Shown in pieces: positions 32,186 to 44,830 of a stretch of 64,000 nt of DNA. The position numbers were made by a program, and so were the translations under genes. The notes under the pieces were generated by a model. That model was not told where the DNA came from and made no database searches. It worked only from the letters and a program-made list of their open reading frames with translations. Each line of letters opens with the position of its first letter. The first letter of the stretch is position 1. Origin of the DNA: Microcyclospora pomicola (lineage: Eukaryota > Ascomycota > Dothideomycetes > Capnodiales); contig NHNY01000001.1 in assembly GCA_002786065.1 (NCBI GenBank), positions 992,001 through 1,056,000 of the forward strand, written 5' to 3'.

Positions 32186-33245
32186 CTAGACCTCTTCTGC
32201 TGGCCAAACCTGCGGCGCAAGAATCTTGTTCATGGTGAACATGTGAACCTTGTCAGACTTGAACACAGCGCGTAGTTTCTCGTCGCACATTATGTGTCTT
32301 TTGTCGTTCGGATCTTGAAGGTCACGTTCTTTCACGTACGCCCATATCTGTTTCACCATCTGGGGACGCGAAAGTTGGGGTGTGCCGAGTAGTTCTTGCA
32401 AAGCCGGAGAAAGATTCATGAGTTTCTGGACACGGGTATGGTCAGTCCCCTCGGTCAGGATCGAGAATGAGTATAACAGCGACTTACGTGGAAGCCACCC
32501 TTTCTGACGGTTTCCGGCTTTGTTGTGCTGCTGTCACTGTCGATATCGCTGTCGTCGGCAGACTTGATCTTCGCCGCACTCTTCTTCTTCGACTTCTTCT
32601 CTTTCTTGACGACAACCTTCTTCCTTGTCGTGTTACCGCCCCGAGTTGATCTTGCGCTCCCTGCATTCAACTCTGCCTGCATGCGCTTGGCGATCTCTTC
32701 GTCTGTCTCTTTCCGGGGCGTTTTCTTGACCTTCTTAGGTGGTGGAGTGTCTTGCACATCGCTGAGCTCGTCATCGTCGTCATTGATATCTGCTTTCCGC
32801 TTGTATGCGCCCGTTGTTGACACGACATCAGGTTTCGAGGGTCTATGCGCGGTCCCATTCGTGGTAGGAGCTGGCGGCGCAACCTCGACGACCTTCGGAC
32901 TGCTCGAGAACTTATCAAAGCGGTCCATGATCAGATCGGTGATCGCAGTCTAGAGAGCGTGCTGTTAGACATGTTCTTGATCCGATATGCTTCTTAGCAT
33001 CCGTACTTTTTGCGGCGTCAAGTCATAGTTGACTTGTTCTTGGAGCCCTTTCCGAATGGCCTTCGCCGAGATCGTGTTGAGATCGGAGGAAGACAGGATC
33101 CTGTCGATGATCGCGCTGTACGCAGCATGCTGTTCTGGCGGTACTGTAGTTATGAAAGTCAGTTGAATTGGCCCACAAGCTCCATGAAGAAGACCTCCAA
33201 GAGGCTATTATGTCGGCTATTTCATGACTTACAAGTGGTCGCCAT
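32186..33245 (-). CDS. DEK_C and SWIB domain protein (Uaf30/Tri1 type)
   Basis: Four exons: 33,233-33,245 (13 bp), 33,007-33,143, 32,488-32,949 and 32,186-32,425. All introns have GT-AG ends and the frames agree. The product is 283 residues. A DEK C-terminal domain lies at about residues 5-65, with DLNTISAKAIRKGLQEQV, YDLTPQK and LIMDRFDKF split over exons 2 and 3. A highly charged, disordered linker with Lys-rich nuclear localisation signals (PPPKKVKKTPRK, KKEKKSKKK) follows. The SWIB/MDM2 fold lies at about 205-275, with MNLSPALQELLG, RPQMVKQIWAYVKERDLQDP and MFTMNKILAPQVW. Yeast Uaf30 belongs to the RNA polymerase I upstream activation factor, and Tri1 is its paralogue. Which of the two roles applies cannot be told from sequence. 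Confidence 0.9.
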
Positions 33246-34843
33246 GCTGTCGCAAACGGCCGAATGCGCTTTAACTCATGCACTAAATGGATAGACAGAT
33301 ACGCAAGACGTCCAACTATGTGCAAACGCAATGTGACAAGTTTGTAGCTTCCCAATGTTGTGCAATGCTCAGATATGGTTTGGTCTTCAACAATCTCAAG
33401 AGTGACGAAGGCGAAGTGGAGGAGCATGTGGCTGGTCAATGCTAGACAGTGCGGGCCGAAGAGCATGCGGATCATCCCGTCGCACTGCAGAAGAACTCAG
33501 GTTCCCTGGACCACATGAGTGCTATTTACGTGTGTGCATACAAAAAGTACCCGGACCTTGGTATTACTGTAGAATGATTTCCACGATATCTTGGTGTCCG
33601 ATACAGGTCCTGAGTTGTTTTGGTAGACGACTCCAAGCCTTATCTGCAAGTTTGTTCCTATTGCGCTCCGTCGCTCGCGTCTGAGGACTAGGTTGCCAAT
33701 CGATTAGTCGAATGCAAAGGAAAAACAGATGAACGTCAGCGTGTAAATGGAATGTTCGCAATAGCTTCTCGCGCTGCCATCTGTCTTAAAGTGTGGACCT
33801 TCGAGTCTTACTGCTGGATACGTCCTGAGATCGAGCACTGTTGGCTGGCAAGATGTAGATCAACTATCAGCCCCTCCGCACAGGCGCTCCAGAATCCTAC
33901 AAGTGACATTGCTACAATATGGCATCACCCGTGCCCCGATCGGCTCTGGCGTATGCAAATGGAAGGCATTTGCCTGATAGTGTAATTCATGAACGGGAGG
34001 ATAATCGCAGCATGGGTTAAGATCAAAACAGGAAACATTGGCATTGGTACCAACTGACACATTCGGGTGGCGGGATCGTCAAGCTTTGCAGCTGCAGCGC
34101 TTCTTTTGTGCTTGACCGTCCGTAAGAAAAATAATGAATCGATCGTTCACCGCAGCTGCTACTCTCGCTCAATGGTGGATGGACCATCGGTGCGAGAAGC
34201 AGGGAGCCCAGAGCCTGCAAACAGGTGTTCTATGCTTCTTTGTCAAGAAGGTTGACGAACAGGTGTTGAACCTGAGTATGTAGGCGCCTCGCTCGCGTAG
34301 AAACACACCTGACCACGCCTTTTCACGATTTGCCGAAGTATAGTTGTTGGAGGGTCATTCGAACGGCGTAGACTTCAGATCGGTCTTCGTGGATTGTTGC
34401 CTTCCGTCTGAGCTGTGCCCGAGCACAAGGTGAATGCTGCGGAACTTCCGATGTATGGACCTCGCAGAATGAGCACCTAGAAGCATCCGCCACCATTGAG
34501 GATCGACTCTCCAGGTTCTCATAGATCATGTCATCGGTGTGGAAGTTGCTCATTCGAATGTTGTAGCAACTCAGGTCTTGGCAAGACTCGGCTAGATCCG
34601 CCGGATTCGCGACCCCACTCACGAATGAAATATCTCGACAGCCAGCTCATCGCCTACTACACGAGATATCACGACCGAAACGAGCAGCGATTTCAACAGA
34701 AAATCACGTCGTCTCCATCAACATCACAGCTACAAAAACAGACCTCTCTGGTACAAGACCGGCATAGAAGACACCCCACCACTCGAGCTCCGTGCTTTCG
34801 CACATCCTCGAATTCCTGAAACCAACCTGCAACTATCGCCATC
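33246..34843. other. Long divergent intergenic region (1.6 kb)
   Basis: Lies between the divergent SWIB and eIF3b genes. Open frames of up to 107 codons occur on both strands without coding character. The last 200 bp before eIF3b are CA/AC-rich, as in 5' leaders of highly expressed fungal genes. A regulatory or unseen non-coding RNA content cannot be excluded. Confidence 0.5.
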
Positions 34844-37120
34844 ATGGCGCCTTCTTTCGAACAATTAGACCCTGAGACTGAATATGACGATGAGGAGCCC
34901 GTGGACTTTTCAGATCTCCGTGAGCAGTATGAAGTGCGAATGGAAGAGGGGCTAGATACGTTCATCGTAATTGATGGCTTGCCTAAGGTGCCGGAGGCTA
35001 GCAAGGACAAGCTTGTCAAGTTTTTGTTGCGCAAGCTCGTCACTGTCGGTCGCACTCAGGAAGAGAATGTCTTCATGCCGATGAATGATGCCGGAGAGAT
35101 GACCGAAGGCTATGCGTTTGTCGAATACGAGACTCCTGCACAGGCTGCTGCCGCTGTCAAAGCGCTGCATGCCACGCCTTTGGACAAGAGACACACCATT
35201 GCCGTCAACAAGCTCACCGATATCGAACGCTTTGGTCGTGAAGGCAGGATTGACGAGACGTACAGGGAGCCGGAGATTGCACCTTTCGAAGAAAGGCAAC
35301 ATCTGCGATGGTGGTTGAACGATGTCGAGGGACGCGATCAGTTCATCCTTTTCCGTGGCGAGAACGTTGGTGTTTACTGGAACGAGAAGCAGGATCAGCC
35401 CGAACAAGTTGTCGATCGCCAGCACTGGACCGAATCTTTTGTACAGTGGTCCCCCAAAGGCACTTTCCTCACCTCAATCCATGCACAAGGTTGCCAGCTG
35501 TGGAGTGGCCCTGACTGGTCAAGACAACGATTCATGCATCCCGGTGTCAACCTGGTCGATTTCTCACCTGACGAACGCTACCTCACTACTTGGTCACACC
35601 GTCCTATGTCTGTCGATGAAACAAACCCCATCCTATCCCTTGAAGAAGATGGCAAGAACTACATCATTTGGGATGTCGCTACAGGAAAGCCCCTTCGTTC
35701 CTTCGTCACACTCGATCTACCTGGTCCAACCGAAGACTCGGAAGGAAATCCAGTGAAGAAAAAGATCCAGTGGCCAGCTTTCAAGTGGTCTGCAGATGCC
35801 AAGTATGTCGCACGCATGACACAAGGCCAGAGCATCAGCGTGTACGAGCTTCCACGCATGAACCTCATGGACAAAGTCAGCATTAAGATCGAAGGCGTAC
35901 AGGACTTCGAATGGTGCCCAGCAAACCCACAGCGCGACAACATCAAAGAGTACGAGCAACTGTTCTGCTACTGGACTCCAGAACTGGGCAGCAATCCGGC
36001 AAAGGTTGGCTTGATGAGCGTTCCATCCAAAGAGATCGTGCGAACCCGAAACCTGTTCAATGTGTCGGATGCAAAACTGCATTGGCAATCAGACTCGTCT
36101 TTTGTTTGTGTTAAGGTTGATCGCCACAGCAAGAGTAAGAAGAGTTTGGCCACGAACCTCGAAATCTTCCGCGTGCGAGAGAAAGGCGTCCCCGTCGAAG
36201 TCGTTGACAGCATTAAAGACACGGTCATCAACTTTGCATGGGAGCCCAAGGGTGACCGCTTCGTGCTCATCACTGCTGGTGAGGTGCCCGCTGGCGCTGC
36301 TGTACCACCAAAGACGTCCGTCAGTTTCTTCTGCCCAGAGAAGGTGAAGCACGGTGTGGGTAACTTTAAGCTCATTCGAACGATCGACAAGAAAAACAAC
36401 AACGCCATTCATTGGTCGCCAAACGGTCGCTTCGTCGTAGTTGCCACCGTCCTCAGTCAGCAATCCTTCGATCTCGATTTCTGGGACTTCGACTTTGAAG
36501 GCGAGAAGGACGAGAAAGACAAGGACCTCACGGCTAACCTGCAGCTCATGTCCACAGCAGATCACTATGGCGTGACCGATATTGAGTGGGATCCCAGTGG
36601 TCGCTATGTGGCAACAAGCGCAAGTGTGTGGAAGCACAGAGTAAGTCCATTCTAGTACGGTCCTTTTATAATTGCTGTTACTGACACGACATCTCAGATG
36701 GAAAACGGTTACCACTTATACACATTCTCCGGCCAGACACTTCGTGAGGAGCCAATCGAACAATTCAAACAATTGGCATGGCGACCTCGACCCGACCGTC
36801 TCTTGTCGAAGGAGGAAATGAAGAATGTACGCAAAAACCTTCGCGAGTACTCTCGCCAATTCGAAGAGGCCGATACCGCCAAGCGATCGTCCGCAGACAA
36901 GGCCGTTGTCGAGGCGAGGAGACAGCAGCTGGACGAATGGCTTGCGTATCGCGAGCGTGTCACCGAGGACTTGCTTGAGGATAGGCGCGAGCTTGGTCTT
37001 CCGGACCTTAGCGAGGAGATGCATGCACTGGTCATTGCTGACGAGGAAGATATGGAGGGCAAGGTCGTCGAGGAGATTTTCGAGGAGATTCTGGAGGAGC
37101 ACGAAGAGGTGCTTGAGTAA
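34844..37120 (+). CDS. PRT1: Translation initiation factor eIF3 subunit b
   Basis: Exons 34,844-36,640 and 36,698-37,120; the 57-bp intron has GTAAGT and CTCAG ends. The product is 739 residues, normal for fungal eIF3b. After an acidic N-terminus, an RRM lies at about residues 38-125 ([26 protein letters not shown]). A nine-bladed WD-type propeller runs from about 140 to 640 ([58 protein letters not shown]). A C-terminal helical tail follows, where eIF3b binds eIF3i and eIF3g ([20 protein letters not shown]). It is the scaffold of eIF3 on the 40S ribosome. The gene for eIF3j lies 9 kb away on the other strand, which may be chance. Confidence 0.96.
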
Positions 37121-37565
37121 AAGCGCGGCGCACTTCCCTTAGCACGGACTGAAGGCGTAGGAATGCTAATAGGCGCTCAGGGCATGGTGTATGGACATGT
37201 CTACTACTTCACTTATAACCTTAACTCCACAATCGGACCTCTCATCTCGCTGTTTCGCGTTCATGTTACATATATCCCGTTGCGATCTGCTTGATATCAC
37301 CATGCGAGTCTTTTAGACAAACAGAGTGCATGTCTGTCAATCATTAGTCGTTGGAAGTCGCTTGGTACCTTGCAGATCCTCCCGTCGCCCTGCAGCTGAC
37401 ATTCCCAGCACTCGGATTTACCCCACATGACAACATTTCCCATATCGAGACACATTACACCCCCACCACGAATCCCAAAACAATAGCATCTTCACTTCCA
37501 ATCGACCAAACACCGCAATCCTCCAACACCTCCACTTTCCATATCCTCCCCACCACCTCTTCAAA
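37121..37565. other. Intergenic: eIF3b 3' flank and RIB4 promoter
   Basis: The last 150 bp before the RIB4 start are C/A-rich and pyrimidine-rich, as in fungal promoters and leaders. The reading frame of RIB4 exon 2 stays open back through here by chance. Confidence 0.5.
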
Positions 37566-38319
37566 ATGCCAATCGCCGGCCTCGCCGCCGCCAAAACCTA
37601 CGATGGTACGCCCTCCCTCCCGCCTCCCCTCCACACCTGACTTCCACTCCAATCCACGAATTTCTGACCACCCGCGCCTCGCAGGCTCCCCCCTCCGCAT
37701 CGGCATCATCCACGCGCGCTGGAACGAGGCGCTGATCTCGGCGCTGCTCGAGGGTACGCGGTCCGCGCTGCGCGCCGCCGGCGTCAAGGACGAGAACATC
37801 GTCGTGCAGTCGGTGCCAGGCAGCTACGAGCTGCCGTTCGCGGCGAGCCGCATGTACGCCGCGTCGCTGGTGGAGGCGCAGCAGCACACGGCGCTCGGCG
37901 GGCTGAGTCTCGGCGGCGCGACGGATGATCTGCTCGGCGGGTCGACGACGGATTTGACGGCGACCGCGACCAAGAAGCCGGCGGAGGAGACGGGGAAGAA
38001 GGCGGCCGGGGGCAGCACGCAGGCCTTCGATGCGGTGATTGCGATCGGCGCGCTGATCAAGGGCGCTACGATGCACTTCGAGTACATCTCCGAGGCGGTG
38101 TCGCATGGGCTGATGCGGGTGCAGCTGGAGCAGAACGTGCCGGTGGTGTTCGGGCTGTTGACGCTGTTGACGGAGGAGCAGGGCAAGGAGCGGGCGGGGA
38201 TTTTGGAGGGGCCGGGAGGAAAGATGACGGGACATAACCACGGCGTCGACTGGGGCAATGCGGCGGTGGAGTTGGGCGTGAAGAGGAGAGGGTGGGCGGA
38301 AGGGGTGTTTGTGGAGTAG
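37566..38319 (+). CDS. RIB4: 6,7-dimethyl-8-ribityllumazine synthase
   Basis: Exons 37,566-37,605 and 37,685-38,319; the 79-bp intron has GTACGC and CGCAG ends. The product is 224 residues. I chose this start because MPIAGLAAAKTYDG splices cleanly to SPLRIGIIHARWN, the conserved first strand; a longer read-through frame starting upstream has no support. The enzyme condenses 5-amino-6-ribitylaminouracil with 3,4-dihydroxy-2-butanone 4-phosphate, the penultimate step of riboflavin synthesis. The blocks VPGSYELPFAA, AIGALIKGATMHFEYISEAV (with the catalytic His region) and VPVVFGLLT are intact. Between them sits a low-complexity Gly/Thr/Lys insertion of about 40 residues (residues about 85-125), which would loop out of the pentamer. 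Confidence 0.94.
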
Positions 38320-38708
38320 AGTTGGCGCATTGGGTAGTTGGGCAGGTGTAGAGTGAAAAGCATCGATGAGACCATGATATCGATCAAGGTGATGAGTGGT
38401 TCTTGATTGCCAATCTGGCGGTCTTTTATCATGGCCACTTAGTCGCAGTTGAATTGGGTCTGTGGTCCAATGTTGGATGCTACGACCTGATTCTGAGACC
38501 AGGCATCGCCGCAGTCGATTACACTCATCCTATGGACCTCTCTCAAGGTCAAGGAAGCATCGCTAGGATCCTCCAATGCTATGGTAGAACAGAAGCACCG
38601 CAATGCTATGCAACGGAAATGCTCAAACAATGCAGATGTCCGCCCACATCTCGCGACCTCCCGGTCCACCCAAATGTCGAAAAGTGCTGAGAACGATGGT
38701 GAAGTGGC
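38320..38708. other. Convergent intergenic spacer
   Basis: Lies between the 3' ends of RIB4 and SET1. Only chance open frames are seen. Confidence 0.5.
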
Positions 38709-41700
38709 TTAATTGAGGAAACCCTTGCAATTAGCAGACCCACACAGACAAGGAATCCGGTCCGTAGATTCATATTCGCGCTCGAATTTGTAGTCGTACG
38801 TCAGTTCTTCATCTGCAAAACCATGTTAGCATCTCGATAATAACCAGTACAAACGCGTGATCTGCTTACTCTTGTAGATGTCCTTCAAGGCATAAATCAC
38901 AATTCTCGGAGTTCCTTCGACCTTGATGATCTTGGCGGTGCAATTAGGGTTGCAGGAGTGATTGATGAAACGGGCAATGCCTCCCTTCTTGGTCGCATCG
39001 ACGATCTCATCGTCCATCATGCGGAAAAGATAGGAAGATCCAACGCCTTGCCGGTCGTACTTTATCTCACGCATATCGGCCACTTTTTGCCGGACTTTTT
39101 CTCCCACGTACTCGATGATGAGGTCGTTAATGGCAATGTTCTCCTCTGCGTACAACCCCCAGCCGTGAATAGCAGATCGGTCGAATTTGACGAGCTTCTT
39201 TCGCTTCTTAAGCTGGTTGAAGCGGATCGCAACGTCTGCATCGCTATTCGCAATGGCTAGAGTCTGTTTCTGGAGATTGATATCGTTGATCAGTCGGCGA
39301 TTGTTGACACGATTGCTACGGGATGTTGCAGTGCTCGCGATCTTCTCTGCGACGGCAAGTTTCGCAGCTTCAAGCACCGCGGTTGGGTTAATGGTGGCCT
39401 GCGCTTGGCGCTCCTCGCGGGCTTTCTGCACTTTGATGCGATGCGGAAGGTATTTGGATTTCTCCTCGTTCAGGATCTTTTTGTATCCTTCAGTCCTGGC
39501 ACAGCCAGTAGAGTTGGGCACGTAATAACCATCAACGCCGCTTTCCGATTGCAATGCGCCACCAAGACCACGGTTTAAAGACTTGATTTCGAGCTGCTTC
39601 CAAGCCCAAAGCCTGGCATCGCCAATCATGGCTTCGGGTTCATGGTCCAATGCTTTCTTGACAAAGAACATGTCCTCGTGATCCTTGACCAGTTGCTGCC
39701 ATCCTGAAATGTCAAGCACAACATCTCGATCATCCTCCACTGTACGGCGAGGCTTGTCTTGCGTGAATCGCCAAAAGATTCCGGCGGCTTCTGCCTCATC
39801 GGCGCCTTCAAGCTCCAGCTCCACCTCCTGCTCTGGCTCAACTTTGGCAATCGTTTCTTGCGAGGCAGCCTTCTTGACCAATTCCGCTTCTTCTGCTTCC
39901 GCTTTCAGTAACTCTTGCTCTTCCAAAATCTGTTTCTTGGTCTTCCTCTTTTTCTTGGCCTTCTCCTTCGCGGCCTTGGAGTCGAGGTCAACGGATGGTG
40001 TATTGTCCTTTTGCCGTTTGAGTCCTTCGATGGCAAGATCGAATTTTCCGCCAATCTCATCAACTTGGAAGAGATCATCGTCGTCCTTCGACCGTTGTCG
40101 AAGATAAAGCTCGGTCTTAGCTCGGATGGCGTACTTTGAGCTTCGCGGAAGAGTGTTGATGACCAGTTCAAGTTCGCGAGTTGCAAGGTCTTCAGGTTCT
40201 TTGTGCAGGAGATGTCCAAGCAAGGACTTCTGTAAGCCATCGAAAACCTCCTTCTCCTCTTTTTCTTCTTCCTCGTCATCCCAGTCCGTAGCTTTTCGTC
40301 GTTTAGTCTTAGGCGTTGTCTCGGTAACGGACTCGGAATCAAAAGGAGTAGAATTCCTGCTGGTTCGACTAAGCGGTCGACTTTCCTGGTCGTCGGTATC
40401 TCGAGTGGCGGATGCTGCATGCTCGTCGTCAGAGTCTTCGTCCTCAGTGAACATTTGTTGCAGCCTAAAATGCAATCCACGTGCTTGTGACGGTTTTGGT
40501 GGAGGTCTTCGCCGACGTTCGTCCACGAAGGCGTTCAATGGCGCCCTATCTCTCTCACGATCTTCTTGTCTACCACGCTGCTGGTTGGGATCATGTGGTC
40601 GGAGCGGTTTCGAGTAAGACAACGCATGTCGGGACTTCGAGTATAGCGCGTTATGGCCAGCCTTATTGAACAGCAATGTCGGCGCTCTGTTTTCCACATC
40701 CAATTGATCAGGGAGTCCCAGTTTCCGGCGCCTTGCCGTGTGCTTAGCAGGGTCTAGGCTATCATGAAATATAGGGATTGCAATCCTAGTCTTGATATCG
40801 CTCATGATTCTGTCGCGTAGCTCGATACGCAATTGTTCAAGCGCACCTTGTACGGGATCCAAGTTCTCCGCTCTTTGCTTCTTCTCGATCTCAAGGTCCA
40901 ACTCTTGTTCAAGCCTCAAACGTTCCAGATTCTCGCGGGTTTGCCTCTCTGCTATAACACGCTCGGGGCTCGGCGTACGTTCATAGTCCGGATTTCCATA
41001 CTTCTGACACTCCATGGCCATCTTGTATGTGAACAATGCACCCTGATTGCATTCGTTGAAGGTACGCTCCGTCTCATCCTCGCCACGCTTGGAGTCTTCG
41101 AAGACAACATAATAGCCCGTCTTGTCCAGTCTGACTTCTCGCCAGTCGTACGCCTTTAGTCGCTTCTTTAAATGAGGGATCGTCGTCCCAAGAACGGGTA
41201 CATTGCGATGCGGAATGTGAATATATGGTTTGCGCTTGATTTTGGAGAGGATTGGCTCTTCTTCGATCAACAACGCCGCCCCAGACTTCCCGGTCCGAGC
41301 AGCTGCTGGGCCCTCTGGGACCGGGGTCGGCGCGAGTTTGGCAATCGGTTTCGCGATGGCTTTAGCGACCGATTTGGCTGAAGGGCCTTTAGGCGCGTTT
41401 GGTGGAGGAGCAGATATGTCGGCTGCATGACTTTGCGAGTCTCGCGGAGGTGGGGGAGGTGGAACAGCACTTGTCAAGCTGTCTCGTGGCCGTTCAGCGC
41501 GCATCTTTTTAAGCGCGCGATCCACGTAGCGCTGGAATTTGCGTCCCTCACGATCCACTTCCACTGTCAAAGAATGCATTCCAATGCGTTCTCCATTCAT
41601 CTTGGTCTCCGCCAATTTTGCGGCCGTTGTAGCAGTCGCACCATCATCCCTTAAAGAATCGCGGTATTTGATCAGAGCGATACCAAGGAAACTGCCCGTT

Positions 41701-42717
41701 TCTGGATCCGTCTTGTTCTGCACCGTTGCAATACTGCCAAAGCCACTGAAGATATGCCTCAGATTGGACTCGGGTGTGAAAGGGTCAAAACCGAGCACAA
41801 CCACCTGTTGCGATTCGCCTGGACCGATCGAAAACTTATCGATCTTGTATTGTGGCAAATTGTATGGGGCGATCCGCACAATGGCCTTGCTAAGTCTGTC
41901 CTTCGGCCTGCAGTTTCCTGACATGTAGCCAGGAATTGCCAATCGAGGATCTGGAGGGGGATCCGGCTCGTATGTCTAACATCGCCCAGGTATCAGCAAA
42001 AGGGTACAAAGTGGTTTTCTAACGTCATGTCATGTATGTCATCTTGTTCAAACTCAGCAAATTATGAAATGTGTGGCGTACCTCTGCACCAAATTCTCTC
42101 TTTTTTAATGTTGCACGCTTTCGCTCTTCCTTGCCGAGTTTGAAGTCAAGCTCCGGATCCCAAACCACTTTGTACCCTTTTGCTTTGCCTGGTTGCGGAA
42201 GCATCCGCCGGCGATCTTTGCGAGTCATAGCGGACTCGCTTGCGGAGGCAGGTGTGAGAGAGGAATGGATGGTCCCATTGGTCGAGGCCATTTCGGCGAT
42301 GACAGTCGCGGACGAAGGACTGCTAGGCTTCCGAGGAGAAGAGTCTGAGCGACTTGTCATAGGCGTCAAGCCATTGGCGAGTGGCGCGATCTTGCTGTTG
42401 GCGTAGGTGTGAGAGTTGTGGCTGAAAACCGAAGAGGTGTTGCTCGCGAGTGAACTCGTGGAGCCTAAGCCGTGCAGTAGATCGCCAGTATCTGAAGGAT
42501 TAGCACCATCGGAGTCTGGGGACCTGTACTGCTTGACGCCAAGATGTTCACTGTTCATTGGTCGTGTGAGCGACGATGGAGTTCCATCAACACCCGGCGC
42601 CGACCTGCCAGGCACAAAGTTGGCGGCGCGTGAGAGTTCGGGGTAGTTCCGCTTGCGCTTGAGTGAGCCAGGAGAGTTGTCTCTACTGTTGGCTCCTATG
42701 CCGCTTGAATGCGACAT
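38709..42717 (-). CDS. SET1: Histone H3 lysine-4 methyltransferase, COMPASS catalytic subunit
   Basis: Three exons: 42,082-42,717, 38,870-41,975 and 38,709-38,812; donors GTACGC and GTAAGC, acceptors TTAG and GCAG. The product is 1,281 residues, close to other filamentous-fungal Set1. A Ser-rich disordered N-terminus is followed by an RRM at about residues 257-335 ([25 protein letters not shown]). Then come a Set1-specific second RRM-like region, a long charged coiled middle, and an N-SET segment with [11 protein letters not shown]. The SET domain lies at about 1,140-1,260 ([31 protein letters not shown], then ELTYDYKFE across the last splice). The post-SET motif [13 protein letters not shown] ends the protein. 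All SET catalytic motifs ([16 protein letters not shown]) are present. It writes H3K4 methylation at active genes. Confidence 0.96.
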
Positions 42718-43615
42718 AACGTCGCCAGCACTTCACTGCCTCCCCCAAGCCAGCATCGTTGAGGTATGGTGCGCGATGCCGGTGATATGCGAAGCATGCG
42801 CGATGGGATAGAAGATGGCTTGCGATGGCCACAGGCACGCGATGATGGTGTGAGGCAATGTTGGCAATGTAGCCTTCCTACGCGTGTGAGGAGCGGTGGT
42901 GGTGAGATAATCGCGCAGTCGCTGAGCAATGAAGCCTGTAAAAGAGAGGTGTCAGGTACAGTCCGGCCGCAGTGCGATGGATTGTGCAGCGAACGGCAGC
43001 GGGCAGTCTTAGGCGTGATGGAAGAGGCAGAAGTTGTGTTATGGAGGTGAAGAGAGTTGGAGTGCGATGTGCAGACTAGCGCGCTTTCTGCGTGGTGCCC
43101 CTTTCGATTACCACGCATGCCTACTTCACTATGGCTACATGTCTGCGTCTGATTGAATACCTCCATCCAAATTATCTTCAATTGCTTGGGTTCAATCATA
43201 CTATATGATGATTACTATGGTCTGCCAAATATACTTCAGTCAACCTGACTTCAATGCTGTGGGAATTCGTTACTAAGACGTCGCCTTGGGTTTGGACATA
43301 GTCAAGCACATTCTATCGCTGAATCATTGTCAGTCATCAAGTATAATTTCTGGTTTGACTTCCACCACGGCAGTCTATGGCTGTATCACTACAACACTAC
43401 TATCATGAACACCTGCCTAGAAGATGTATCATCGATGGCGAAGCATGCTACCATTGTACATATGTGTCGACAGTACCTTCACCCACGACGGATTTGTCTC
43501 GGCCGTTTGCTGTGCTCTAGAAGGCACGTACATAAGTGAACATAGCGATGCCACTCGTGATCAGGACATGTCAAGGGTCACAAATGGCTGCTAGGATACA
43601 GTTAAGTTAAGACTT
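42718..43615. other. Intergenic, SET1 promoter side
   Basis: 900 bp without a supported gene. The part near SET1 is rich in short GCGATG and GATGG repeats on the plus strand. Confidence 0.5.
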
Positions 43616-44522
43616 TCATCGACCAAACTTGGTCTCTCTTGCTTCAGGAACAGCGCCATGTACAGGTCCACGTACGGCACCAGCCTTGACAGTCTCGTTG
43701 GTAGCAGGGACGAAGTCTACCTTCTCTCGCTCCGCTAGTCTCTTTTTCTCTCCCTTATCATTTCGTCGGACCAGGTTCTCGACATAGCATTCCTCAGGCC
43801 ATATGTTGGGCACACTCAATTCCTGTGGTAAGGTTGACTGGTAGCTATTTGCAAGATCGATGCCAGCAAACTCCATTAGTTTCGGCAATAGACTTGTGTT
43901 GCGTAATGAGCTCGATGCTTGAAGGCGCTCGTTGAAGTGGATGCCCTGTTTCTTCAACTCTAGGAAGCGCTCGAACTTCTTCGTTGTGGCGGCAAGCCGC
44001 GCGGCATCTTCGCTGTTGTCAGCTGGCCGAGGGGGAGAATCCGGAATACTGAAGTTGGGCACGGTGGGCATTGTAAGTTCTTGAAGTCGCTGACGCTCGA
44101 ATGTATACGGCGAGAATCGCGCTGAAGCGACTTGTTGAGGTGACGAGGCTCCTTCGACATTGCTGAAACTTGGTCCTGCTACCGGGCCTAATGATGGTCC
44201 CGAAGTGTTCGTCGACAGAGGTAGTCCACCAAGGTTTTCTGTTTCACTGCGTGCTGAAATGTTGTCTGAGATTTGTGTTGTCGCTGTAGTGTCTGTTCAG
44301 TTACAACTCAACAATCTGGATAGAGGATAACTTACAGGGTTCTTGTGTTTCCGTCGCAACAGCATTCGTCACCTCATATTTGGCCATCTGGCATAGCATA
44401 TCTTCATTAGTAGACACCCAGGCTTGCCACTTCAAGGATATACATCGTCTTACCTTGGCTGGATTCTCTGGTTGTGGTCCATCTTCATCATCACTACTCG
44501 CATAACCCACCAAGCCGCTCAT
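43616..44522 (-). CDS. HCNGP/SAP30BP-family protein
   Basis: Three exons: 44,454-44,522, 44,336-44,387 and 43,616-44,292; donors GTAAGA and GTAAGT, acceptors CCAG and ACAG. The product is 265 residues. The N-terminus MSGLVGYASSDDEDGPQP is the classic start of this family. The HCNGP domain lies at about residues 150-235 (KKFERFLELKKQGIHFNERL, LLPKLMEFAGID, LPQ...WPEECYVENL). The C-terminus is basic. The human relative SAP30BP acts as a transcriptional co-repressor and in splicing of short introns through RBM17. That splicing role would fit a genome with many introns of about 55 bp, but this is inference. Confidence 0.88.
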
Positions 44523-44830
44523 GGTGCTAGTCTCGTAGCGAACTTGCGAAGAATGTCGGTCAAATGCGTCGCATATATGTCTCCTAGTTTCAAGCATATC
44601 AGAACGGCAGCACCCGCAACGTCGTCGAAGTTCAAGCTGCGCGCGTCACGACACTGCCTGCAGTACTGAGCTACCACATCCACTCTGCAGTTTCACACCA
44701 ACACCACCGCACTCATCACCACCGCAACCTATACTACAATCATACATACGAGCTGCTGTCCAAGTTCCAACTTGAGATTGCTGCCGTATCAGAGTAATCG
44801 ACTCCAGCGGCACACGACACATTTACAGCC
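44523..44830. other. Short bidirectional promoter region
   Basis: About 300 bp separate the divergent HCNGP-family and proteasome beta-7 start codons, so they probably share a promoter. A CACC/ACCACC-rich stretch lies at about 44,695-44,730. Confidence 0.45.

Noticed and set aside
37351-37565. Upstream extension of the RIB4 frame to 37,351
   Set aside because: It has no ATG in good context, and the spliced start at 37,566 gives the conserved N-terminus.
37561-38241. 226-codon open frame on the minus strand
   Set aside because: It is an Arg/Leu/His-rich shadow of the GC-rich RIB4 exon and has no family blocks.
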